Source: Pyrinomonas sp040289685
GTDB taxonomy: Bacteria; Acidobacteriota; Blastocatellia; Pyrinomonadales; Pyrinomonadaceae
Direction: 5' to 3'
NCBI RefSeq assembly: GCF_040289685.1
Contig: NZ_PSLQ01000108.1
Coordinates: 1-5,423, forward strand
Length of the DNA: 5,423 nt
Shown: in pieces, positions 1 through 5,423 of the stretch
How the letters are laid out: the number at the start of each line of letters is the position of its first letter
Numbering within the stretch: position 1 is the first letter of the stretch
Translations under genes and position numbers: made by a program
Notes under the pieces: generated by a model
What the model saw: only the letters and a program-made list of their open reading frames with translations
The model's database searches: none
What the model was told of the DNA's origin: nothing

Positions 1-64
1 GGGGGCGCGTTGTTTACACTCGCCGCCGGCTTCAATGGGGCCACGTTCTTTCGAACGTGGAAAC
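1..64 (-). CRISPR. Leader-proximal end of a CRISPR array (one repeat, partial spacer)
   Basis: Positions 29-64 form a 36-base unit with the marks of a type I-U/I-G repeat. Read on the minus strand it begins GTTTCC, carries an 8-base perfect palindromic arm pair (CCACGTTC at 41-48 and GAACGTGG at 53-60, loop TTTC), and ends GGCCCCATTGAAGC. On the minus strand the cas genes come first, then the leader, then this repeat, so it should be the first repeat and 28-1 the newest spacer, cut by the window edge. Transcription of the pre-crRNA would run leftwards out of the window. Only one copy is visible, so repetition cannot be shown here; the call rests on repeat architecture and on cas2 and cas4-cas1 lying next to it. 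Base 28 also matches a possible 37-base unit, so the distal boundary is uncertain by about one base. Confidence 0.85.
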
Positions 65-316
65 AGCATTCTTGTATCCTTTTGTCAAAGACACATTTGT
101 GGACCGCTTTGCGAGCGGTTCAGAATTGCGACGATAAATTACTGCATCGGTGTTACGGTGTCAAGTCCAAACTGTTGAGCACAGAGCGTTTGACTTCGGC
201 GAGCGGTTCCAGCCTGTGGTGCATCACCTAAGCTCTCGCGCCTTGCGCGCCGCAATGTTGCTATATTGTTCATGCGTTTCGATACAACGGCGCTACCAAA
301 AAAGCGAAAAATACCG
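65..316 (-). promoter_or_regulatory. Putative CRISPR leader
   Basis: This stretch lies between the first repeat and the 35-base repeats near cas2, with no convincing reading frame on either strand. The 40 bases next to the repeat (65-104) are AT-rich, as leaders usually are at the integration site. A short hairpin, ACCGCT (103-108) with AGCGGT (114-119), sits about 40 bases from the repeat. The 11-base word GCGAGCGGTTC occurs at 111-121 and again at 199-209. A TTGACA hexamer reads leftwards at 88-83, but no good -10 box follows at 16-18 bases, so no promoter is claimed. The outer limit of the leader is arbitrary. Confidence 0.5.
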
Positions 317-416
317 GTCAGCTACTTTGATCGAAAGAGAGTAATCTTTACTGAATTATCCGCGTAGGCTTCAATGTATGCGTCAGATGCTTTGATCGAA
401 AAGCAGGAATCTTTAC
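317..416. repeat. Pair of imperfect 35-base direct repeats, 65-base offset
   Basis: Copy 1 is 317-351 and copy 2 is 382-416; they match at 29 of 35 positions without gaps. The shared parts are GTCAG, then CTTTGATCGAAA, then AATCTTTAC. The 30 bases between the copies (352-381) include GGCTTCAATG at 367-376, the same ten bases that stand at the leader-distal edge of the CRISPR repeat (28-37). The copies do not resemble the CRISPR repeat itself. They may be duplicated leader elements or protein-binding sites, or simply the result of a local duplication. No third copy was found 65 bases to either side. Confidence 0.7.
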
Positions 417-493
417 GGGAAGACGAAACTCGCAGGATGAGCGCATTCGCTTCGGAAGTGAAACGTTGCCTTCGAATTCTCAGAAGTGGAGTG

Positions 494-618
494 TCGCTTT
501 TGAGTATACATACGATGATGGTTATTTTCTCTTCCTCCTCTACTTCGGTTTTGGATACACCCATCGATTTCAGAGTTTCTCATACGATGATAGCTATTTT
601 CTCTTCCTTCTCTATTTT
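494..618 (-). repeat. Degenerate tandem duplication of the cas2 3' end
   Basis: The block 509-546 matches the end of cas2 at 581-618 in 33 of 38 positions at a constant 72-base offset, and all five differences are transitions. Weaker similarity, needing small gaps, continues into the sequence after the cas2 stop (494-508 against 564-580). Translated on the minus strand, the downstream copy reads EVEEEEKITIIV against KIEKEEKIAIIV at the true Cas2 C-terminus, and the similarity can be extended about eight residues further back (KSMGVSKT against RSIEMLGR). The cas2 TGA stop (582-580) is replaced by TGT in the copy, so an 80-residue frame runs on to 322. That frame has no recognisable domain and is treated here as a vestige rather than a gene. 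Confidence 0.8.
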
Positions 619-870
619 TCTGCCAAGCATCTCAATGCTTCTTTTAGCACGCTTATCGGCTGGCCCTACGTCTATGATCATCACTCGATCCTCACGGTGG
701 TTGATGATCTCAGTCAGGGCTTCGATCATCAGTACGCGTTCCGTCGGTAGAAGATCGCATTGAAAGACGGAATATTGTATGGGATCACCAAATCCACGCA
801 TCGTTCGGTAAACTTGGCGCCAACGTCGAGGGTCAGAAATATCGTAGCTGACGATATAACGATTTCTCAT
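580..870 (-). CDS. cas2: CRISPR-associated endoribonuclease-fold protein Cas2
   Basis: Cas2 dimerises and bridges two Cas1 dimers in the complex that integrates new spacers into the array. With the start at ATG 870 the product is 96 residues, the usual Cas2 size. The N-terminus MRNRYIVSYDISDPRRWRQV is a typical first beta strand ending in the conserved Asp (D10) followed by D13-P14, and the family motif QYSVFQCDL is at residues 32-40. The C-terminus ends in a beta strand, KIAIIV. A longer frame begins at GTG 909, but it would add 13 residues (mostly polar) that lie before the conserved first strand and cover a purine-rich ribosome binding site, so the shorter start is preferred. The gene follows cas4-cas1 after about 100 bases on the same strand and is probably cotranscribed with it. 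The 3' end is duplicated just downstream. Confidence 0.95.
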   Translation of the reverse strand: MRNRYIVSYDISDPRRWRQVYRTMRGFGDPIQYSVFQCDLLPTERVLMIEALTEIINHREDRVMIIDVGPADKRAKRSIEMLGRKIEKEEKIAIIV

Positions 871-885
871 GATCTGCGGCTGAAG

Positions 886-893
886 CCTCCTCT
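886..893 (-). promoter_or_regulatory. Ribosome binding site for cas2
   Basis: On the minus strand this reads AGAGGAGG, a near-perfect Shine-Dalgarno match. It lies 15 bases before ATG 870, somewhat long, and inside the alternative reading that starts at GTG 909. It therefore favours the shorter Cas2, whose N-terminus also fits the family best. Confidence 0.55.
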
Positions 894-970
894 GTATGTT
901 CGACCTCACGACCAGCCTTTTCGCCTCTGTAAGCCGTTGGCGTCATTGCTGTCTTCGAATGTGAACGACC

Positions 971-2626
971 TCACCTTGTGCAGAACGACGGGTAGATGCT
1001 CACTTCGCCAGTTAGAAAGCGCGCGAGCAGCCGTGCTTGCACTTCGAAGATACGGCGATAACTCATCGGATAGTTAAACAACGGATGAGTCACCAGAGTG
1101 TTGAGTCTGCGCTCATAAGCTTCGATCACACGCTTTCTGCCCTCGGGCGTAAGCGCGACTGATCCAGCCCGTGCGATGAAATCCGACGGACGTATCTCGC
1201 CGTTATTGATGAGCCCGATTGCAACCGAATCAGCAACGATGGGGCGAAATTCTTCCATCAGGTCGAGCGCTAAGGCTGGTCGCCCATATTTCGGCTGATG
1301 GTAGAAGCCTAGATAAGGATCAAATCCGACCCCAACCAAAGTCGCCAAGACATCTTTGAGCAACATAGCGTAAAGGAAGGATAACAAGGCATTGACCGGA
1401 TCTCGTGGCGGACGACGGTTGCGCGAGCTGAAATCAAAAGAAGAGAGTTCGCGCCCCGATCCCGCATCGCCTTTAAACATCATAGAAAAGTGAGCGAAAT
1501 AGTCGCGCGCAGCCGTGCCTTCTATGCCGAGCAATTCGGCCAGCGCCGTTGCTCTTTCGGCTCGTCGCCTGCTCTGCGCCAATCGGCGCAAGATCTTTTC
1601 AGGCAGGTCTCGACCGTTACGCCTGAGCAACGTGCGCGCATTTCTGATCTTGCCCGCGACGAAAGCTCGCGCCAAGCGCAAGCATAGCTCCGCATCCGCC
1701 GCCGCCGCGAACTGCCTCTGACGCAGCTCTATGTTCTTCGACGGTGGCGGAGTCGTTACGGCAACGAGCCACCCTGCATGTGAAAGATGAACGATGATCG
1801 AATCGCGCGATGCGAGTTCACGCAACGCTTGCGCCGATAGCTGCACATTGCCGAAGAGCACAAGATGCGATATCTCAAGCAGCCGCACTGCGGCGATCAC
1901 TTCGCCTTTGCTGCGTACTTCCAAAGTTTCGCCGTTGAGTCCGATCGTGTGCCCATGCCCTTGCACGTAAACCGGCAAACGATCGTCACGCGCCGGAGTG
2001 AGCCGACGAACAGGCGCTGAAGCTTCCGCAGCGCTTTGCTTCAAGAGGTTGGTTTCATCTGGCAAGCAGATGCCAACGAGCGAGCAGCGCGGGCATTTAG
2101 GCGAATTCACGAGCGGAGGCGGCATTTCGCCTGAACGAGCAAGATGCCGCGCTTCTTCGAGCAGACTGAGCGTACGAGCGATGAGTTCTTCGGTGAAATC
2201 GATGCGCACGCGCGTGCGCGTCTCGGCAAAATAGATGATACCGTAGTCAGCTCGATAGCCTTCCTCGCGAAGCAACAGCCCTTGAAGGCAAAGTTGCACA
2301 CGGTCCGGCTCGTAAGCGCCTTCGGGGACGCGCTCTAACGAAGGAGGCGAACCGCGTTTGTAGTCTACGGGAACAAGCGCCCCGTCTTCCGCTTCGATGA
2401 GATCTATGCGTGCGATGGCGCCGAGCCGATCGGATCCGATAAGCACAGAACGAGCGTGGATCTCTTCTCGACCACTTAATTCCGTGGCCGATGGGACCTC
2501 GCCTTGTTGCCGGTCAACGCGCCGGTGAACCAATCTACCTTCAAGCGTGTCGGTGTTATGCGCCCATTCTCTCTGCACGTACTCCAGATAGAATAGCCGC
2601 GGGCAGTAGCATAACTCGTTCACCAT
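971..2626 (-). CDS. cas4-cas1: Cas4-Cas1 fusion protein (type I-U/I-G adaptation)
   Basis: This is the subtype-typical fusion of the Cas4 nuclease with the Cas1 integrase, 551 residues from ATG 2626. Cas4 domain, about 1-195: RecB-type nuclease residues H34 (GRLVH), D75 (ARIDLIE), D88 and K90 (VPVDYK) and Q111, plus four cysteines expected to hold an Fe-S cluster, C8 (YCPRLFYLE) and C178, C181, C187. Linker about 196-207. Cas1 domain, about 208-551: catalytic triad E369 (GIEGTAARDYF), H443 (GFYHQPKYGRP) and D455 (ALDLMEEFRP). All key residues are present, so an active enzyme is expected. The start is uncertain. A better family N-terminus lies upstream from ATG 2669 but is one base out of frame because of a G8 run at 2651-2658. 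ATG 2626 is the only start in this frame after the upstream stop (2668-2666), and it has no clear ribosome binding site. Confidence 0.95.
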   Translation of the reverse strand: MVNELCYCPRLFYLEYVQREWAHNTDTLEGRLVHRRVDRQQGEVPSATELSGREEIHARSVLIGSDRLGAIARIDLIEAEDGALVPVDYKRGSPPSLERVPEGAYEPDRVQLCLQGLLLREEGYRADYGIIYFAETRTRVRIDFTEELIARTLSLLEEARHLARSGEMPPPLVNSPKCPRCSLVGICLPDETNLLKQSAAEASAPVRRLTPARDDRLPVYVQGHGHTIGLNGETLEVRSKGEVIAAVRLLEISHLVLFGNVQLSAQALRELASRDSIIVHLSHAGWLVAVTTPPPSKNIELRQRQFAAAADAELCLRLARAFVAGKIRNARTLLRRNGRDLPEKILRRLAQSRRRAERATALAELLGIEGTAARDYFAHFSMMFKGDAGSGRELSSFDFSSRNRRPPRDPVNALLSFLYAMLLKDVLATLVGVGFDPYLGFYHQPKYGRPALALDLMEEFRPIVADSVAIGLINNGEIRPSDFIARAGSVALTPEGRKRVIEAYERRLNTLVTHPLFNYPMSYRRIFEVQARLLARFLTGEVSIYPSFCTR

Positions 2627-2669
2627 GCGGGCGGGTATTTGCTCGAAGTCGGGGGGGGATCGTACTCAT
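2627..2669 (-). other. Frameshifted N-terminal segment of cas4 with eight-base homopolymer
   Basis: ATG at 2669-2667 directly follows a TGA and opens M-S-T-I-P-P, but the run of eight C on the minus strand (G8 at 2651-2658) puts it in another frame from Cas4. With seven C the frame would read MSTIPPDFEQIPAR straight into MVNELCYCPR of Cas4. IPARM-NE-YCPR is the usual start of Cas4 proteins, so this was the ancestral N-terminus. The cause is either a homopolymer error in the sequence, a real one-base insertion, or a slippery or phase-variable tract. Confidence 0.75.
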
Positions 2670-2773
2670 TCAAATGGCGTTTCGAAAAAAGATGGTTTCT
2701 CGCTTGCAAGGTTTTCGGAACCAAGAAAATCACATGCTGCCCCGTGAACCCATGACTGATGAGCACGTCTGCT

Positions 2774-3097
2774 CTAGCTGAACGTCCGCGTCAATAGACC
2801 GAACTCGTAGCCAACTTCTTCGATCTCGCGTCGGTTTAGCACCTTGCCTTCGGGAATTCTTCTCTTCAACCTGAAGACCAGAGCGGCTTCGCCTACTCCT
2901 ACAGCACGCGGCAATGTGGCCAGAATGCGGTTCAAGTTGGAGCGACTGATCCGCGCCTTACCGGTTTCCTCCTGTTTTTGGCGGAGATGCCACATGAGAC
3001 CATCGTAGACTTTGGTGGCGCAGTACATTGCGTCCCGGAGGATAGCTTCCGTCTCCGGATCGGTGTGGATTTGTGCCTTGACCGTTAGTACTGGCAT
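2774..3097 (-). CDS. Truncated TnpB / IS605 OrfB-like N-terminal fragment
   Basis: The product has 107 residues. The first 65 or so resemble the N-terminus of TnpB-type RNA-guided nucleases (IS200/IS605 OrfB): a short strand (LTVKAQIHTDPETEAIL), then a helix with the C-T-K-V-Y-D-G-L-M-W-H-L-R pattern comparable to the family's RxVYNxxL, then ISRSNLNRILATLPRA, which recalls the next helix. TnpB proteins are usually about 350-450 residues; the RuvC catalytic Asp and Glu segments and the zinc finger are all missing. The last 40 residues (from VGVGEAAL) do not look like TnpB and may be out-of-frame or fused sequence. It lies on the cas strand between the Csb2 pair and cas4-cas1, where such a gene is not part of the standard I-U/I-G operon. 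It is most likely a transposon remnant; a small adopted protein is possible. The family call is moderate, from motif memory only. Confidence 0.5.
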   Translation of the reverse strand: MPVLTVKAQIHTDPETEAILRDAMYCATKVYDGLMWHLRQKQEETGKARISRSNLNRILATLPRAVGVGEAALVFRLKRRIPEGKVLNRREIEEVGYEFGLLTRTFS

Positions 3098-3109
3098 TAA
3101 TTCTTCAGG

Positions 3110-3115
3110 ATTATA
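3110..3115 (-). promoter_or_regulatory. Candidate -10 box upstream of the TnpB-like gene
   Basis: A perfect TATAAT reads leftwards here, 12 bases before ATG 3097. No TTGACA-like box is found 16-18 bases upstream, where the sequence is G-rich (3116-3133). If it were used, the mRNA would begin only a few bases before the ATG and be nearly leaderless. Confidence 0.25.
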
Positions 3116-3216
3116 GCCCCCTCGCGCTCCCCCGTTTTTCTAAAACGAAACATCACCCTCGAAATGTCCGAAAATTCGCTTCGCATCTTGGTCAAACCTC
3201 AAGTCTGTCGGGGAGC

Positions 3217-4002
3217 TCATTCAACTGGCAGAAAAAGACCCAATCCGAAATGGCAACCAAACCCGAGGGCGATCGGGCCGGCTACCGGCTCGGCGAATTC
3301 GATCTCGAACCCAGCAAGGCCGTGACCGCGCGTGCCGTTACGTCTTTCGACGTGAAAGTCAGACCAGCGGAACATGAGTCCGCCGACAATGTAACCTCCT
3401 ATCCGCTCTATCCTCACTGGCTCAGGGAAGCCGCGCAGCATGAGTTCGCGGCGAAGTTGCGCTTCGGGCAAGTCGCGCAGACGCGGGCGTCCGCGCGCGC
3501 CACGGGTTGCAAAGCGCGGGAGAGAAAAGGGGGACGCCGAACGCCACCGAGAGGCGCACGCAAAGACGCATGCGTTCGCAAAATCGGCGCGCGCGCCGAT
3601 TCCCAGAAGCACCATTCGGATGTCCGGCTCAGGACCACGCCTGTATATGAAGCGTAGCGCGACGAGAGCCTCTAGATCACCATGATCAAATCCGCACGGC
3701 GCGTATACGGTCACATGATCCAATCGTCCGTCGCCGTCTTCGTCAGCGGCAAGGTAGTGCGCATGTCTGTGACCCGCGAGCGGCACACCCGCGACCGTCT
3801 TGCCGATGATCGCTTCTGAGTGCGAAGTCTCCGCGCGATTTCTTATCAACGCTCGTCGCACTAGTTCGGCGAACGGCAGCGTTTCGGTCACCGGAGGCAA
3901 TACAGCCGACTCGAGCGCATAGCGGGCAACAACAACCCCAGTGTTTGGCGTTTGCTCCTTTTCAAACGGATGGATTACACATGCGAATCGCCAAGATGGC
4001 AT
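3217..4002 (-). CDS. csb2: Csb2-like protein, Cas6-like C-terminal half only (second copy)
   Basis: Csb2 (GSU0054 family) is the Cas5-Cas6 fusion of type I-U/I-G systems; its C-terminal half is a Cas6-like RAMP domain expected to cut pre-crRNA and hold the repeat handle. This 261-residue protein matches that half: ARYALESAVLPPVTETLPFA (26-45), a GHRHAHY segment (77-83) followed by DEDGDGRLDHVTVYAPCGFD (87-106), RWRSASPF (152-159), LRRELMLRGFPEPVRI (183-198), and the glycine-rich ending GFGCHFGLGLF (247-257). Full Csb2 is about 500 residues, so the N-terminal Cas5 half is absent. His78/His80 are reasonable catalytic candidates, by inference only. ATG 4002 follows the upstream gene's TAG after two bases, which suggests translational coupling. 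The frame extends a further nine codons upstream (to a TGA at 4032) without an ATG. Confidence 0.8.
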   Translation of the reverse strand: MPSWRFACVIHPFEKEQTPNTGVVVARYALESAVLPPVTETLPFAELVRRALIRNRAETSHSEAIIGKTVAGVPLAGHRHAHYLAADEDGDGRLDHVTVYAPCGFDHGDLEALVALRFIYRRGPEPDIRMVLLGIGARADFANACVFACASRWRSASPFSLPRFATRGARGRPRLRDLPEAQLRRELMLRGFPEPVRIERIGGYIVGGLMFRWSDFHVERRNGTRGHGLAGFEIEFAEPVAGPIALGFGCHFGLGLFLPVE

Positions 4003-4004
4003 TT

Positions 4005-4784
4005 CTAGCTCAACCTCCAGCGCTCTCTTTCAGCGACGAACAATCCCAGTCCGAAATGGCACGAATCACCGATGATCAAAGGCCCCATTATCGATTTCCT
4101 AAACTCAACGCAGACCATGTAGCCGGGACGCATCCAAGGCGTGCCTGTCTCTTTACGTGCACGCCGTCGTTCGCGCGCCTCGTGTAGGTTGACCCAGATC
4201 GGCTCACAGATCTTTTCGACCCTCGCGACGGGACTTCTGTTGTTGGCCAGTTTTTCGACGAACTTCTCCACAGTCTCACTCGGTCGCTCGCGCCTGCTTT
4301 TGCGAAACCGATGGCGTTCAGCAGGCGGGACGAAAGGGGTGACGCTCCTCCAGACTCGCGCTTCGTCGAACATTCCTTTTAGCAGAGAAATCTCAAAGGG
4401 TAATGGCAATAAGCGTATTCCCCACTTGCGGGCTGCAGGTTCCCATCGAATCGGGCGCTCTAAAGCTTTAAGAAGAGCCTCGATCTCTTTGGGCTCGAAA
4501 GGCTTTTCGCGCCAAACGACGAGCCTCGTCGGGTTGCCGTCCTCATCAGGCCAAAGCAAAAAATAGGCATGAAGATGTCCGTTAAGAGGATTCCCATGTT
4601 CATCCTTGCCACACAAGGGCGCAAGCTTACGGCGATTTTCTGGATCAAGCTGGTCGTAATCTCCTCCTGACCCCCATCTTTCGGCGAGCAACAAGGGGAT
4701 TTCGAGCAGCCGATAAGCGAGGTCGCCGCGACGCGAACCGGAAGAGGATCTCGATGCCCAATCTTTTCCGTCCTGATTGTTCAT
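4005..4784 (-). CDS. csb2: Csb2-like protein, Cas6-like C-terminal half only (first copy, diverged)
   Basis: This 259-residue product shares the order of motifs with the next gene downstream: GHLHAYFLLWPDEDG (69-83), EIEALLKAL (100-108), ARVWRSVTPFVPP (142-154) and a C-terminal CHFGLGLF (242-249). Outside these the two proteins differ strongly, so the duplication is old or the copies were acquired separately. It too lacks a Cas5-like N-terminus; residues 1-20 are a Ser/Arg-rich tail of no known fold. The middle (160-215) is very rich in Arg, Lys and Glu, fitting RNA binding. The start is ATG 4784, with no strong ribosome binding site; the frame stays open about 30 codons further upstream without an ATG. 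Two bases separate it from the following gene. It could be a second repeat-processing enzyme, a structural subunit without cleavage activity, or a stand-in for the missing Cas5. Confidence 0.7.
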   Translation of the reverse strand: MNNQDGKDWASRSSSGSRRGDLAYRLLEIPLLLAERWGSGGDYDQLDPENRRKLAPLCGKDEHGNPLNGHLHAYFLLWPDEDGNPTRLVVWREKPFEPKEIEALLKALERPIRWEPAARKWGIRLLPLPFEISLLKGMFDEARVWRSVTPFVPPAERHRFRKSRRERPSETVEKFVEKLANNRSPVARVEKICEPIWVNLHEARERRRARKETGTPWMRPGYMVCVEFRKSIMGPLIIGDSCHFGLGLFVAERERWRLS

Positions 4785-5423
4785 CTTCGCTGGCCGTTTG
4801 AGACCGTCTCGATACGTGCTGGAAGAGACTTCGACGACGATGAACGACCGATCAACACCGACGATATATGAAGTCGAACTTCAAAGCGTGAGAACCCACT
4901 TTGAATCTACAAAAAACCGCGCCGCAATAAAGGACGAAGTTGAGCTCCGACTCCTATGAAAGATGATCCATGAGGGATTACGAGCGCCGAAGCGCCGCCG
5001 TGCGATGTGAGTTGCATCCGACGGCAAACCCACCGCCAGTAATCGGTTGCGCGCCAGCGACGGTGTGACGCACGACGCGCATTTTACGACTGGCGAGATT
5101 CCAGAGCAAGAGTTTTTTGGGAGATCAACTGATCGGTGGGCTCTCAAAACAGCTAGGCAGAAGACGAAATTTTTGCCACGTGATTACGACTTTGCGCATC
5201 TTGAGTTCTCACAACGGTTAAGCAGAAGCCGAACGTAACGCGCAAGACGCGACCCGAAAACTTGATTCATGGCGGGTTTTCACCGAAGAGTTTTTGGGAC
5301 TCGATTCGATTAGCCCACGAAACTCGACCGATCAGTTGGCTCTCACACTCCAACGACAAGCCAGATCCTAAGAGTCCGGGCGAATCGCGCGGCGAGATGT
5401 GTAGGGATCGTTCCCGACTGCAT
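4785..5423. other. 639 bases with no supportable gene
   Basis: Upstream of the Csb2-like pair I find no recognisable protein on either strand. Several open stretches exist but none has a family motif: a plus-strand frame of 39 residues (4840-4959) with a normal-looking composition and GGAAGAG 12 bases ahead; a plus-strand frame 5047-5238; a plus-strand frame open without ATG from 5205 to the window edge; and a minus-strand frame open from the right edge to a TGA at 5269-5267. The two strands look equally plausible, which argues against any of them. The stretch contains no csb1, csx17 or cas3 sequence that I can see. It may be the regulatory region of the cas operon plus remnants of decayed genes. 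Confidence 0.5.
5110..5351. repeat. Composite repeat with inverted core
   Basis: Two segments share the same outer ends in direct orientation: AGAGTTTTT(T)GGGA at 5110-5123 and 5288-5300 (approximate), and GGCTCTCA at 5139-5146 and 5339-5346. Between these ends a 12-base word is inverted: CAACTGATCGGT at 5126-5137 and its exact reverse complement at 5327-5338. The second segment is about 25 bases longer. No transposase is near it. It may be decayed mobile-element ends or a regulatory motif. Confidence 0.4.

Noticed and set aside
83..88. TTGACA reading leftwards into the array
   Set aside because: It looks like a -35 box, but the best -10-like words (GATACA, AAGAAT) stand only about 5-9 bases away, and nothing fits at 16-18 bases.
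322..564. Minus-strand frame of 80 residues after cas2
   Set aside because: Its first 20 residues are a duplicated Cas2 tail and the rest has no motif and crosses the 35-base repeats in two different frames, so it is treated as a scar.
374..763. Plus-strand frame of 129 residues
   Set aside because: It lies antisense to cas2 and the duplicated tail; the Ser/Ile/Met-rich composition is the shadow of the opposite strand.
3135..3149. Small palindrome CGTTTT-TCT-AAAACG as a terminator
   Set aside because: The stem is only six AT-rich base pairs with no GC-rich core or clear U-tract following it on the cas strand.
3250..3657. Plus-strand frame of 135 residues
   Set aside because: Fully antisense to the second Csb2-like gene, whose conserved motifs are clear; the plus product is Arg/Ala-rich with no motif.
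4141..4566. Plus-strand frame of 141 residues
   Set aside because: Antisense to the first Csb2-like gene; Ser/Arg-rich shadow product with no family features.
4881..5147. Minus-strand frame of 88 residues
   Set aside because: No recognisable motif, no ribosome binding site, and overlapped by equally plausible plus-strand frames, so strand and coding status cannot be supported.

Overview
The window holds the adaptation end of a type I-U (now called I-G) CRISPR-Cas locus, read entirely on the minus strand. It is bacterial and moderately GC-rich. Gene content points to a mobile subtype I-G module but does not identify a genus, so no organism is named. In transcription order (right to left) the window contains: a 639-base stretch with no convincing gene (4785-5423); two adjacent small proteins that each resemble the Cas6-like C-terminal half of Csb2 (4784-4005 and 4002-3217); a short protein resembling the N-terminus of a TnpB/IS605 OrfB nuclease (3097-2774); a Cas4-Cas1 fusion (to 971); Cas2 (870-580); a leader-like region of about 515 bases with two sets of imperfect direct repeats; and the first repeat of a CRISPR array that runs off the left edge (64-29).

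Working together, Cas4-Cas1 and Cas2 would form the spacer-acquisition complex, with the Cas4 nuclease domain trimming and PAM-selecting prespacers and Cas1-Cas2 integrating them at the leader-repeat junction near position 64/65. The Csb2-like proteins would process pre-crRNA and sit in the effector complex. Catalytic residues of Cas1, Cas2 and the Cas4 domain all appear intact. No Cas3, Cas7 (Csb1) or Cas8 (Csx17) is visible, so the interference module is either outside the window or lost.

The unusual points are: (1) a run of eight G (2651-2658) that puts a well-formed Cas4 N-terminus out of frame by one base; (2) Csb2 represented by two diverged tandem copies of its Cas6-like half, with no Cas5 half seen; (3) a TnpB-like N-terminal fragment inserted between effector and adaptation genes; (4) a degenerate tandem duplication of the 3' end of cas2 just past its stop codon; and (5) a second pair of 35-base repeats spaced 65 bases apart in the region between cas2 and the array. 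All family assignments rest on motif recognition by eye; no database search was run.
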